Below, one piece after another: positions 1 through 11,616 of a stretch of DNA of 64,000 nt; positions within the stretch are counted from its first letter, which is position 1, and each line of letters begins with the position of its first letter. Origin of the DNA: Chalara sp. BL73 (Eukaryota; Ascomycota; Leotiomycetes; Helotiales); NCBI GenBank assembly GCA_918026815.1, contig CAKJVC010000012.1:372001-436000 (forward strand). Reading direction: 5' to 3'. The position numbers and the translations under genes were made by a program. The notes under the pieces were generated by a model. It did not search any database. It saw only the letters and a list, made by a program, of their open reading frames with translations, and was not told the origin of the DNA.

Positions 1-915
1 GGCCTGAAAGCTGTAGTTCTCGCAGCTCAGAATATCCAATTGGGGCTTGCCGAGGCACAAATCGCAGGAGGCATGGAAAATATGAGCCGCGTTCCATATT
101 ACATTCCACGAGCAAGCTCTTTGCCGGCTTTTGGCGCCATCCAAGTTGATGACGGTATAATCAAGGACGGCCTGTGGGACGTTTATAATCATTTCCATAT
201 GGGTCGCTGTGCCGAATTGACAGCGAAGAAGTATCAAATTACACGAGAATCCCAAGATGAGTATGCAATTCAATCTTACATGCGAGCACAGCAGGCTTGG
301 AAAGCTGGGCTGTTTAAGGATGAGATCGTACCTATCACCGTGTCTGCCAAAAATAGGGTGAACAATATTGATACTGACGAAGGATACCTCGATATCAAAC
401 TCGACAAGCTGCACACGTTAAAACCTGCGTTCCTTGACAATGGAACCATAACAGCAGCCAACTCTTCCACATTAAACGACGGTGCAAGCGCCTTGGTTCT
501 ATGTAACAGGGCTCTTGCGGCGAAGTTTGGGAGTGGTTCTAGGGTTCTTGCTCGCATTTGTAGCTCTGCGGACGCGGCTGTAGATCCAGTAGATTTTTCA
601 ATTGCGCCGTCAAAGGCTGTCCCGCTCGCATTAGCAAGAGCTGGACTTACAAAAGATCAAATCGCCATTTGGGAATTCAATGAAGCATTTGCTTCGGTGG
701 TTAAAGCGAACGAGAAGATCCTTGGCTTAGACCAAGCTCGTGTGAATCTTCTTGGCGGAGCGATCTCTCTAGGCCATGCCCTTGGTAGCTCTGGGTCAAG
801 GATTTTGGTTACTTTACTACATCAGTTGGAGATTGGCGAATATGGCGTAGTGGCTATCTGTAATGGTGGAGGGGCAGCGACAGCAATGGTTATACAAAGA
901 ATTAAAGGGATTTGA
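1..915 (+). CDS. Acetyl-CoA C-acetyltransferase (thiolase), 3' part
   Basis: This is the C-terminal 304 residues of a thiolase II, which condenses two acetyl-CoA into acetoacetyl-CoA, the first step of the mevalonate/ergosterol route. The frame is open from base 1, so the 5' end lies outside the window. The first residues, [10 protein letters not shown], directly follow the place where the nucleophilic Cys of the CASGLKA motif sits; that Cys is therefore just off the edge. Visible family motifs are [33 protein letters not shown] (with the catalytic His) and [11 protein letters not shown] near the C-terminus (second catalytic Cys). It ends without a peroxisomal SKL-type tripeptide (last residues IKGI), so a cytosolic ERG10-like enzyme is more likely than a peroxisomal one. 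The family call is sure; the ERG10 assignment is inference. Confidence 0.93.
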   Translation, partial: GLKAVVLAAQNIQLGLAEAQIAGGMENMSRVPYYIPRASSLPAFGAIQVDDGIIKDGLWDVYNHFHMGRCAELTAKKYQITRESQDEYAIQSYMRAQQAWKAGLFKDEIVPITVSAKNRVNNIDTDEGYLDIKLDKLHTLKPAFLDNGTITAANSSTLNDGASALVLCNRALAAKFGSGSRVLARICSSADAAVDPVDFSIAPSKAVPLALARAGLTKDQIAIWEFNEAFASVVKANEKILGLDQARVNLLGGAISLGHALGSSGSRILVTLLHQLEIGEYGVVAICNGGGAATAMVIQRIKGI

Positions 916-2938
916 GGAAAGTTAGTCGGTTTTAACCTGGTATGAGTTCTCAAATCACCACACAAATGCATTTCACCTGATCAGACCTCTAATTAATTAG
1001 CTTGGCACTGCTGTGAGTTGTTCTAGCTGGTTAATATTTCGAGATTGTCATGTCCTAGCTTGTGCACGCTCCTCGATCCTGGTATGTGACGTAACCTGAG
1101 CAACTATTCCTTATTGTAGGACCCTACACTTATCGACAAGGTTAATGATTTCGTGGACTTTACTTTGCTTCCATATAACCAGCACCTGGAAGCTTGGGAG
1201 ATTTCGTAATATATATAGAATAAGAATATATAGAATATTGAAGTTTACGATACCTAAAAAATTTAAGTACTAATAAGAAGAGTTTTCCTCTTTTGCTTCA
1301 TTCTTTCCTGGCAAGGCAGACATAAGCCATTTCATCAACCTTAACGACTTCCATCCTGCTCAGCTTTCCCATCACATTAAGAATCGGAGGGTAGGATTTG
1401 GTTGTGCATATAAGTGCTCTGATTTCTCGTTATCTTTGGAGGAGGGTTGTGTGTCGCCGTTGTCGCTTCGCACAAGTGTTTGTTCTCCCAGGCAGGATCA
1501 AGCAATAATCACAACATTATTATGTAAATGTTAACCATTTGCCGCGCTTTCAGAGAACCTGGCGGTTCCCATAGTTACCGGTACCAAAATTCGGCCTTGT
1601 CGGGGCTTGTTTGTAGGTTGACTCAAGGTCTGTTTACTGTGAGGCTGACTGGGCGCCCGATTTAGGCAGGGTTGCGGGCTCTGCATGCATTTCGTTACCC
1701 AGGGGCTTCGATGCAATCCAATCTTTTATGCGGCACATCGAAAAAAAAGAGACATCTCGAGCACCACACTTCTATTTATCATATCTGGAGTTGGAAGATC
1801 TGTATGAGTATGCCAGTGTTTAAAACACTAATTTCTTAGTGGTATTTGCGACTCGCATACAGGATGTTCATGACAGTTGTTTTGAAATCCTATTGCCTTT
1901 TCGAAGGCATTAGCTTAGAGAAGTTCGCACCTATCACCAAAAGGCATGTACAACTACCTTCAAAGGCCACAAATACTCTCGTGCCGAATTTTTGTTAGCA
2001 TTGATTTGTATTTAAGCTTGAGTACTAGGTTCACCTCTTTTAATGGCTTGAATTTCGGCTGATCCTGTTTGCAGCTAAAGTTGGGTTTTGCTTGTATTAC
2101 TACATTCGTGATAGGCTCTTTCTGCTCCAGATTGTAACGGCCTGCACATGGATCGTCAAATTACGTGTTTAAAATTTGACATCGCCAGTTGGAGGCTTGC
2201 TTGAGAGCATGAATTGTTCCAGAGTTCAATCATCAATTTGCTGGCCTGAGGAAAGGAGTCTTCTTATGAATCAGAAATGTATTGTTTCACCATCTTTCGT
2301 ACATCCGATCTTCAGCCCTCGACTTGCAGCCTAAGCAACATCCATCGCCCCCCATCTCCAACTATAGACCCCCTTGCAATGTGCTGACCAGTCCCATTCC
2401 AAATTATACGCTGACGTTTGTGCATCCCATAACCTGATGTTCCTTGAGCTGGCTACACATCTGCCACTTAATGTACTGTATGTTAGTTCTATTCAGATTA
2501 AGTAGAGGCTTTAGCCTATGCTAAAATTCCATACTCACATCAAACCAGCCGTAAACACGACCAACTCCTCCTCAGCATTCCCTTTCCATGCGATGCTGAT
2601 ATTGTTAATTATTCAACGCTACTTGATCAAATACACTAAGGATGTTACTGACTAGCGCAGGACTCCTTATTTTTAGACATGAATGCTTGTGGCTTATTTG
2701 TTTATCACCCCAAAATAAAGCCAAATAGCTAACTGTCCTATAAGATGCTAAAAATCTCTAATTACAAAGCATAGAATTGGCTCCAAAAGCTGTCCAGTAG
2801 CGCAATTTGCTTTATAGTGTATTTATTTGTTCATGTGCTTTTCTTCTTAATGTGATTTCGGTGCTGCAAATCTACAACGCGCATAGAGTACCTTGCCTTT
2901 TAGCATTAGCAGTTCGCCTACCTTCCAATTGCTAACTC
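916..2938. other. Intergenic, no gene seen
   Basis: About 2 kb between the convergent thiolase and 2EXR genes. It is AT-rich, with short runs such as a TATA/ATAGAATA stretch near 1210-1245. No open frame has family-like content, and no tRNA or repeat was recognised. Confidence 0.5.
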
Positions 2939-3859
2939 TTAATTAACCCTGCCGATATTTCTCACCCAAGCGCATTTCAGCACCTCGTCTGGACTCGCTC
3001 CGTTCTTCAACAGTAACTCTCTCAAATGATGTCCCTTATTCAGGCCGCTCTCACAGATATTTCTCAACCCCTCCATACCCTCACCATTGACTACAACACC
3101 CAATGCCTCAAGTGCAGTTCTCCATCTACCCACAAACTCCCATGCCCTGCCCCCATCACCTTCCTCCTTCATGTTCTCTCTCAAGTCCACGAGCTCCACT
3201 CCCTGCCTCGGATCCACATCATCAGCTTCCAGACACAGATACAGCTTGTTCAGCCTCTGAAAGCTCCCTAACTTTGCATGTCGATTTAAATAGAAAACCA
3301 TACTCCACATGGAATCCAAATCCGAGCCCGTACTTATACTCAACCCCAAGCGCTCGATCCTCTGCAGCTGCCCAAAGTCGAAATGTTTTCCGTACGGAAA
3401 TTTAGCCATGATCCTCCCGCGCTGGCCGGGCGCCTCCCCGCGAGGCAACAACGTCCGGCCGAAAACCACGGTGTCGCACGCGAAATTGAAATAAATCTTC
3501 GGCGCACACCTCGCCACCTCAGCTTCGTTGCTCTCGATCACCGTTTCGAACGGTATGCCGTCGATGCCGAACCAGTGCTTATACACTGTTCGGGGCATCA
3601 AGACGGGAGCGTTGGCGCGGCCGAAAGCGAGCTCGTAGTGCGCGAGAGCGATGGCGCGTGTTTCACTGCAGAGGTGGAGCAGCACGGGGACGGGTGTCGA
3701 GCAAAGGCATTCGAATTCCGGGCCTTCATCGCTGTTCCCGCAAATAAAGGCGACTGGGTCGTCGGGGAGGTAGCGCATGTTTATGTATACGATGCGGGGT
3801 TGGTGGAGGATGGTTTCCCAGATGAGGAGACGGATTTCGAGGGGAAGGCGGGTAAACAT
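2939..3859 (-). CDS. 2EXR domain protein
   Basis: A 306-residue single-exon protein that opens with FTRLPLEIRLLIWE. This F-box-like start is the hallmark of the fungal 2EXR family, which has no established biochemical role. A second family-typical segment follows: PVPVLLHLCSETRAIAL around residues 57-73, where such proteins carry a conserved 'LLxVCxESRxxAL' block. The rest is less conserved. The ATG at 3859 places the motif at the very N-terminus; a short upstream exon cannot be excluded, since TTTTTCCAG directly precedes the ATG on the coding strand. The + strand frames over this gene are shadows. Confidence 0.8.
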   Translation of the reverse strand: MFTRLPLEIRLLIWETILHQPRIVYINMRYLPDDPVAFICGNSDEGPEFECLCSTPVPVLLHLCSETRAIALAHYELAFGRANAPVLMPRTVYKHWFGIDGIPFETVIESNEAEVARCAPKIYFNFACDTVVFGRTLLPRGEAPGQRGRIMAKFPYGKHFDFGQLQRIERLGLSISTGSDLDSMWSMVFYLNRHAKLGSFQRLNKLYLCLEADDVDPRQGVELVDLRENMKEEGDGGRAWEFVGRWRTALEALGVVVNGEGMEGLRNICESGLNKGHHLRELLLKNGASPDEVLKCAWVRNIGRVN

Positions 3860-4172
3860 CTGGAAAAACGACTTTGGTTTGTGTTGATAATGCTGTTTTT
3901 TTGGTTTTATTTTTTGGATCTGCGAGACGGATGGGATAACGGTACTACAATGACGTTGATTCCCTAGTTATTTAATATAAGATAATGGTCCCTAGAGAGT
4001 GGGATAGGTATACGTAAGGCCATGTTAGTCCTGGTACAAAAGTGGATCATGTGATCCCTCAACAGGAAATTAGTGAATGCAAGTTTACAGGATAGAGCCA
4101 TAATTGTTCAGAAATGTCTAATCCCACACTATATCGAAATGGCTCTGGAACTCGCAAGAGAAATGTCAAAAG

Positions 4173-4598
4173 GTGCAAAGCAGCAAACAAGCGCTCAGCA
4201 TTTATTCTTGCGCGAGTCACTGCGAAAAACAAGCCCAGGCTAACCAAATGAATCTGCCTCGGGGAACCAAAATCCGGTATTACAAGGCGAGCGGGGAAAG
4301 GATGGATCAAACTGAGCTCGCCGCAAATTTCAACTCATCGTACAAGGCCGCGAAGTCATGCGGCTATAGCGATGGCGACATGCTGGGCAAATATGGAAAA
4401 GCATTCAAAATGCACCTGTATGCTTTCAGAAACTCAGTTATATTGAATGCCCATTCGGTCGCTGCTCTTCTATATCGAAATGCCTTAGGGGGATCGCTTA
4501 CACAATGTCCATCGATAACCACGAGCGCTCAACTAACGAAGCCCAGACACCCTTCGAGTATCAGCTTGGCATACTTCTTGCCATCAAAGATGCTCTAA
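4173..4598 (+). CDS. Uncertain small ORF
   Basis: A 141-codon frame I do not recognise. Its middle part (about residues 28-90, with charged and aromatic residues such as RYYKASGERMDQTE) looks more protein-like than the ends, and the C-terminus reads like untranslated sequence. It may be a decayed gene or a chance frame. No partner exon with clear splice sites was found. Confidence 0.2.
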   Translation: MQSSKQALSIYSCASHCEKQAQANQMNLPRGTKIRYYKASGERMDQTELAANFNSSYKAAKSCGYSDGDMLGKYGKAFKMHLYAFRNSVILNAHSVAALLYRNALGGSLTQCPSITTSAQLTKPRHPSSISLAYFLPSKML

Positions 4599-4873
4599 TA
4601 ATTCAAACAACAACATTGTGCTTAGTCTCGTGGTGATGAGGGGCAGCTGTCACGGTATGTTTACCGGGCGAGTGGCGGACGTATGGTCTCTATGCTTCCA
4701 AGCTAAGCCGATTGCGAGGATGTCAAAAGGAAAAAGAGGAAGCTGTTGCGAATAAATTTTTCATAAGAGTTATAAATCTTAATATTCAAGCTATCGATAA
4801 ATGAAAATGGGTATTCAAGTATTCAGTATCGGCTTCCACGAACCAATTTCAACACTACCAATAAATTTCCAGC

Positions 4874-7800
4874 TTATATGCACAGCAATCCAGTGCCCTT
4901 CTCTTTGACAGCCACGAAGCTTATCTCGCCTTTTGTCTTGGCGCTTAAAGCTTGATCTAAGCGAGTTGGATCATCATTGGGACTTCTCCATCCGTTCCCT
5001 TCCAGTTCAAAACCATCAATTTCTTCTGGTGTAGGTGGCAATTTCAAATTGCTTAGTAGATCAGTAATCTCCTTTTCACGTGGCGATGTAGCCTCCTTTC
5101 CCTTCTCTGATGACGCTTCTGATGTATAGACGACTTTGCCTCCTGGGAATGCAACAGTGGTAGCATTCAACGTCTCCCCAATATCACGGAGTAGAACGTC
5201 CATGGGACATATATAAGCAATGCGTTTTCTTTCGCTCCAAGCCAGAACATGACCGGCTGCCCTGCCGTCCTCATTGCCCATAACCCAGGCGCCGCTGTCG
5301 CCCGGCACACCGAGCTTTCCAGCTACCGCATAGGAAGAGGATGGTGTTTGGCGACCGTAGATCTTGACGCTAACCATAGCTGGAAGGATACGGCCAGATT
5401 GCAGGCCAGAGGTGCGAGCCATGCAGTGAACTTCGAGGTCTGACAGTGAATCAGTTGGAGCAACGTTCAACGGATATTTTTCAGCGCCACAGAATCTTCG
5501 GCTTGATGTAGGCCGGTTGAAATCGGGGCAGCGAGAAGGTTCGAAGGAGAAGAGCGCCCAATCAATCTCATGCACATTTCCATCCTCGGTCCTGCGTCGA
5601 CGGATGCCTGATGAAGCGTATACCTCGCCTAGTGTGAAAGAGTCGAGATGGTCTTCATCACGTGTCTCTTCGTCAGGATAGAAATCTTCATCGACATCAT
5701 CCATAGCTGGTTGCGTAATAGTATATGAGTCTCCGCATCCTTGAGGGATGCCTTTGATATCTCCTGGCTCCAGCTCATCATCACTGTCATTCTCTTCTTC
5801 ATCTTCCTCCTCATCTTCGTCTTCGGCATCAGACGCACTGTTTGTTGAAAAATCGGATTCATAATCCGAAAGTTCATACATGAACTCCTCGTCACCACTA
5901 CTATACACGGATGACTCGGAATGTGTAAGGTCGGGCATATCGTAATAGTGTGAGCTGGATCGGAGTATTGGTTCGCGCGCCTCGGGTCCAGTGTCTGACT
6001 CCGAATCCGAGGGATCATCCAGCATATGGTGGACAGTCATCCCATATGGCTTGTCATCTACGAGAATCATGCCTCCGAAAGATACCGGAGGGAGATGACG
6101 TGAGTTGACATATGCACCTATGGATGCACCATTGGATGGGCGTTCTTGGTGGTCGGAATTTGCCGGCTTCTTGATCAAGTCGTTCGCCATGGATCGTCTG
6201 GCCCCTTGCTTCCGAGAGCGAACAACCTTTCCTCGACATACTTTTAATCCAAACTGGGACTTATCGTATACCAATGACTTTTTGAGTATACTCCGAACCT
6301 TCTGTACACTAGTGCAGATAACAAGGATCGTGGGTTTGGTAGTCGAAGATGATTCGCCTATGCTCTCCAGACTTATCTCAACAGATTCTGGATATTTTTT
6401 GTAGAATCCTCGAAGGACATGGTTGATATGCGGCATTAGCCCAGTGTGCCAGAAGTCCAAATGTTCCTGACTGATTCTGATAGCGGGGTATGTTCGGAGT
6501 TTAGATTTTTGTTTCGGCAGTTGTTGGATGGGAGCTGTACACAATTAGAATAGAAAATGTAAATAGCGATATAATACATACTGTGTACTTTGGAGGATGG
6601 TTTCTCTCCCCAATTGATCTTATCCGGGAAGGAAGTGGTGGTTTTTGGTGGGGATATTTTTTCCGACCAATCAATGCGCTTTTCGGTGATGGGATTGGAG
6701 TTGTAGGAGCGAAGTGGAGCCACGGGCTTGGGAGGTGCTCTTGCTAAAGGCGTAGATGAAACTGGGGTAAATGCGGTTGCGACCAATGTAGGGCTTGATG
6801 GAGCAAGAGACGAATCTTCACTCTCTGTATCAGAAACTTCATCGATTGCACAGCAGGCATCGAGGGCCTTTGACACCTTGCAAAAGACCTTTTGGTGCAT
6901 AACATCAGGCCGCGCTTTTTGAGATAGCTCATCTTCAGGCGCATGCCAGCATGACTGAACGGCCTTGACATAGAGGCTCCCACATCGAGCAGCGAGCTTT
7001 TTGAATACATTGATGGGGTTTTCTGGGATGACAGAAGTGTTTGAGAAGATATCCGGTAATGCGGTCCATAGACCAATTTCCAGTAGAAGCATAGCCAGGC
7101 TGTATAGATCCAGTGACTTGCTTTCAGAAGTGAGTCGTGTGTATCGCGTAGTTCGAGGATCCAAGAGATGCCTATGCAGAAGACCTGTTTGTGGTTCAGA
7201 GCTATCTGTAGCGTTATCAGAAAAGAGGTCGAATGATGCGAGGAAAGATTCGCGCATGTTAACTTGGCTGAGATCGATTCGGTTCTGAGGTTGGTTTTCA
7301 ATGAATAGAACGTTGGACGAGATAACATTTCCGTGAACACAACCTTTTGAGTGCAGATCGAAGACGGCCGTGGCAACATTATGAGCCAATCTATACTTGA
7401 CCTCCAGGCTAGGCTCATAGTTCCTGCTGTATAGTAGATCCGACAAGATGGTAATCGTAGGTATCCTTGGAGAGAGAACATCGATAGGTCCAAAGTGCTG
7501 CGGTAACGCATATAGAAGGCAGAATCGGGAGTGATCCGGCTCCTCAAAATATCCTATCAAGCGCAAAAGGCAAGAAACCACTCTTCCTGATGTGACAAAT
7601 GCTTGCGAGAGCGCTGTAGACAGCTTCTCAAACCTTGCCATCGAGGGCGTGATGCCAGTGATAGAATAAATAGGATCATAAGGAGCATGCTCAAGAAGAA
7701 CCGGTACAGTTGGGGAAGACTGGTACCCCATCGGGCGACGCATAAAGACGACTTGCCTAGGAGATTTCGCTGGCTGTAACATACCGGATTGGATATTTCT

Positions 7801-8436
7801 GAAGTCGCGCGGCCAAATGATGGACTTCGGGTCGATCTGCTGAGGAGCCTGCATTCTTGTGGACTCGAATTGTCTCTCTTCCGACAACGGAGATTTCGGC
7901 GTTATTGAGCTCGTCGCAACAGCTTCAGACTCCTTTATGGCAGTAATGTTCCTGGATGTCTGCCTCGTCCTGGACAGATCATAAAGAGTATCAATTGACA
8001 TCGTTAAATCTCTCACCAAATCCTCAAATCTCGACTTATCCCAGACGATCAAGCTCTGTTTCCTGTCAACGCTCTTCTCCCCAGCACCACTCGACAGCTT
8101 CTCATCTAGCCCTCTTCTGGTGCTCGCCTGCCATAGGGGTTCCGCCTCCGCCAGAATCTCTTTAATCGTACTCATCACGCTTCCCACCAGCTCCGAAAGC
8201 CCAGCTCTCTGAATCGATTCGTCGATGTCAGGTGACTGGCTTGGATCACTCCATTCCAAGCCCCAAGACACCAGTCGATCTTTTTGGATTCTCAACTTCC
8301 GGTGCAGCAACAGAAGCTCGGGATCTTCCGAGCTCTTGACAGGTTCTTTCACAAAGTCGTATGAGATCTTGGTATCGGTATACATCTTGGTCAGACGCCG
8401 CTGAAAGGGCAGCTGGATGTTGAAGAGAGACTCCAT
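4874..8436 (-). CDS. HeLo-like + pseudokinase + trypsin-like protease fusion
   Basis: A predicted 1171-residue protein from two exons (8436-6582 and 6534-4874). The 47-bp intron 6535-6581 (GTATGT...TACAG) joins the frames exactly. Residues 1 to about 150 resemble the HeLo prion-inhibition/propagation helical bundle ([19 protein letters not shown]). A protein-kinase fold follows, but the HRD motif reads HGN (H368) and DFG reads FDLF, so it should be a pseudokinase. After a linker with repeated WSEK/WGEK-type segments, the C-terminal third carries a possible chymotrypsin-like triad: His787/788 in TVHHML, Asp943 in EIDWALF and Ser1032 in GDSGAW, with a long acidic insert between His and Asp. HeLo plus pseudokinase recalls MLKL-type cell-death executors. 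The start is the first ATG in frame; the very first HeLo helix looks short, so an upstream exon is possible. Confidence 0.75.
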
Positions 8437-9566
8437 TGTTGGTCTCAAATCAACGCGGAACAAATTGGGGAAAAGATTAAACGGAGAAGTAACAGAAATG
8501 GCTAAGGATCCCTCATGAATGAAATGGCGGTGGTTCCCTTCAGAGCGTTTGGCGATACTTCACTATCTCGTCTGCCTGTTCAGTTATTTGGTACAGAAGT
8601 GGTTGCCTGAAGCTTCTTCATTCTTCAATCATCTGATAGGCTGACACGTAGGCGGCCGCTTAGAGACATGTTTGTGGCAAGCGGTATTTTGTCTTGGCGG
8701 CAGAATTGTCCACTATTCATCCAATCAACGCTCTTTGACGCCAATTCCTCTTTTTTTTTTGTTGCACGTCGCAAAAATCACGTCGGTCTTATCTCCTTCT
8801 CTTGGCCTTGCCTCTTGCCTCTTGCCTCTTGCCTATGCCCCCTTCTCTTTCAGCCCTGATCACGTGATATACCCACCAGCCAACTGTCGTATATACATTT
8901 TCTCTTGATTAAGTGCGGTTTTTCGTCTTACGGGATTGGCATCGGCTTGACAGGAGATGCCAAGAACCCTTCGCAGAAGTTTTCGTAGATAGTCGTAAGC
9001 TGTTTGCGCAGTGGCGGCCAAGAATCCGTAGGCTGTACAAAAAAGAAAAGTGGTACGAAGGCAGATGATGTAAGGGTACCAGATAATCCAAGTTTCTGAG
9101 CCCTAATCCCCATCCGAACCCTTTATGTTTGGGAACAGAAAGAATGTGCAGAGACAAGCATGGTAACTTGTAGAAAGTACATATATTCTGCTCACCTTTG
9201 TCATAGAGAATGTTGCAAGCAGGCTCATCTGCATTCACGAAGCAGAACCTTGATCAGTAGGAGCGGTTTATCTTCATTGGTTCTACTTCGACAGGTGGTT
9301 CTTCCGCCAAGGGTTGTTAAGAAGATTTAAATATTTAATTGAATCATGGGTGAATTATCAAGACTGATTTCGATGTTGATCACTTCATGCAGCTGTAAAA
9401 GTGTGTCTGTAACCCCTTTGCTGTTGTGATTCGGTGCTGCGATGAGTTTGCAGAGAATTTGTCACAGACTGCTGGGTAGAGTCAAGTATTGTAACACAAT
9501 TTGCCGTACAAACTAGTCAGGACTCTAGGATTGACCGTTAATCTTGGTCGGCATTAACCCAGGCCA
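8437..9566. promoter_or_regulatory. Upstream region of the HeLo fusion gene
   Basis: About 1.1 kb without a supportable gene. It holds the promoter of the HeLo fusion gene and a pyrimidine-rich stretch with a tandem heptamer at 8807-8834. The minus-strand frame at 8909-9238 has no recognisable content. Confidence 0.4.
8807..8834. repeat. Tandem CTTGCCT repeat, four copies
   Basis: Four perfect head-to-tail copies of the 7-mer CTTGCCT lie upstream of the HeLo fusion gene. This is a simple minisatellite with no evident function. Confidence 0.8.
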
Positions 9567-10257
9567 TTGGCCCGCATGATCAAATTTCCTTATGAACCCC
9601 TTCCTCGATATTTGGGAGGAAAGAAAACTATACACGGAATCAAATGCGATCTCATATCCAACTATTCAGAATTTCTAAGCCAATCATTGATCATATCTAC
9701 TGCCCTTGAAAAGTGTTTAAGCATTCGGGAATCATTCTTGAGATTCTTCGACGCCCTTGCATCAATAACAATCAATAATCTAGCAGCTGCCCTTGATGTT
9801 ACAAGACTCTCTGTTACCTTGCTAGTATGTCCTTATGTTGTTCCATACTGGACCATGGTTTTGACCCGACCAACTCGGTCACTTAGATTATTGCTGCAGA
9901 TATTCGTGAAAATATGCGCCGGAACTTCGTTCCTCCTGGTCTCAGCGGTGCTGATGCTCAACTGGGTCACATCCAGTCAAGTCTTCGGCCGCCGGCCTGT
10001 CATCGTCACTGCATTACTGGTCTCCACAGTTGAATACGTTCTCTGTACAGCCGCCAGAACATTTACTTTGATGTTGGTTGGAAGCATGTCCAAGGAGCTG
10101 GGAAGGTGATTTCGTCGCTATCGCGCAAGTTCTCATCCCCAATACGATCGCCCTACGACACCGGAGAAGGTATTGTGCCTTAGTTAGTTCTGTCTATGCA
10201 GCAGGCAACATGACCTGGACTGTTATTGAGGTTGCCTTAGCACAAAGAGCAGTTTAG
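9567..10257 (+). pseudogene. Decayed MFS drug-transporter gene
   Basis: The open frame to 10109 contains TM2-TM3-like sequence with motif A in the form SSQVFGRRPVI, preceded by FLLVSAVLMLNW and followed by VLCTAARTFTLMLVG. That frame stops at TGA 10107-10109. The next expected MFS block continues in another frame (10108-10257): IAQVLIP, LRHRRRYCALVSS, then AAGNMTWTVIEVALAQR and a stop. The glycines of the TM5 motif C are mutated (VIE instead of VIGG). The upstream part (9567 to about 9760) has no clear transporter sequence and the C-terminal half is missing. The gene therefore carries at least one frameshift, stops and a large truncation. The best match by eye is the DHA2-like multidrug group. 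Confidence 0.75.
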
Positions 10258-10397
10258 CGACGGATATTCTGATCACGCTGTACTTACCACATATTTCCAT
10301 AGAACCTGCGAAGGTAGCTGCTGGCAATTAAGTAGCTTATTTATTGATTTGCACGAATTTTAGGTCTTTTCGTCACTACTTCATTTAGCCACATGCT

Positions 10398-10688
10398 CTA
10401 AGAGTTGTACCGCGTTTGGGCAGATACTATATAGCGCTCAATCTCCTCTCCTTCAGTTGCAAATCCAATATGCTCTGGCGAAGCCAGCCAGAAGTTATTC
10501 CCAGCTTTGGATATCCCAGCGACTGCATTTCCATTTACAAGCCAGCACCTAAGAAAATGATGCTTCAAGGGAATGAAGGAAGCCATCAACCTAAAATGGT
10601 AGTGCCCTGCACCTGAACAGGCAACGCTACACTCTGGTGAACCGAGAAGTACGCCAAAGCGTACCAAAGAATATCGCCTCATGCCCAA
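10398..10688 (-). CDS. Uncertain small ORF
   Basis: A 96-codon frame starting MGMRRYSLVRFGVL, with a fairly protein-like middle (GNAVAGISKAGNNFW). I do not recognise a family. It lies just beyond the decayed transporter and could be a fragment of another dead gene. Confidence 0.2.
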   Translation of the reverse strand: MGMRRYSLVRFGVLLGSPECSVACSGAGHYHFRLMASFIPLKHHFLRCWLVNGNAVAGISKAGNNFWLASPEHIGFATEGEEIERYIVSAQTRYNS

Positions 10689-11616
10689 GTCCTCCTGATC
10701 GAAGCCAAGATGTGAATACCACCCACGTCTCTTCTCATGGTTTGCGTAGAATGAACTACACGATTGGTCAGTGTGAGACCGAAGTTGCTGACTAGCCCAG
10801 ACAAAACAACAACACCTTTCTAATATATATTTTTTCGTTGATTTAAGCTTTATACATTTTCCACCCCCCCCCTCCTTTTGTTTATTAAAGAATACCCCTG
10901 ATTTCTGAGCCTAAATCCAAGCCCGGCAATCTGGGCTAAAAATTGTCACGTACTACCCAGCCGTAGCTCTGTCGCCTACTCACGTAACATCCCAACACCT
11001 ACCACCACCTAACCTTTACACGCGTAAATAGCTCTGTCCTCTCGCTTGATTTCCTAGTTAATAAAGTACTGTATTGTATCGGGTTCTGCAGACGTGCTCG
11101 CGTGACGGTAAAGCTTTTGATCTTTTTGAATAATAAAATTAAAAGCGTTCGTATTATGGGCGTGGTGCTGATTTCGCTCATGGGGTTGGCTATTCCTACG
11201 CTCTGGCATTGCTCAACGTGACTATGTGCTAAGCCATTTTTACGCGTTGTGCTGTAAAAAGCTCGTTGTTCAGTGACCCACTTGATTAGGCACGACAGTG
11301 AGGTTAGGACCCACCTTTAGTCATTATTGTGGTCTGAGTCATCTGATACAGTCTCATCTGTTTCTTATTCGAACATTTACCTTGTTGCCACATGACTCAG
11401 TGGCGGTGAAGATACATTATAGCAGGCTGATTCAGGAGGAACCGGTACTTTTATTTTCACTAATTGGGTCAATAATCCATAACCCATCCACGCCCAAGAG
11501 CGTTTCATTCTAGAGGATATCATCCATCCCATCCATCCCAACGCCAAATATTAATATCTAAGTTCGCAGAGCGAAGGTATCCTTTTGTGTGCCATCCTTT
11601 TAATCCTTACATCTGT
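10689..11616. other. Intergenic, no gene seen
   Basis: About 0.9 kb downstream of the malic enzyme gene. It includes a C-run near 10861-10875 and a CATCCATCC repeat near 11521-11540. Nothing else could be supported. Confidence 0.4.

Noticed and set aside
3026..3967. Plus-strand frames over the 2EXR gene
   Set aside because: Shadows of the minus-strand gene; proline/serine-rich or arginine-rich translations without motifs.
4874..8436. Reading the HeLo-pseudokinase and the protease-like part as two genes
   Set aside because: The second frame has no ATG near its start, and a 47-bp consensus intron joins both frames exactly.
8909..9238. 109-codon minus-strand frame upstream of the HeLo fusion gene
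   Set aside because: Biased composition typical of untranslated DNA, no motif.
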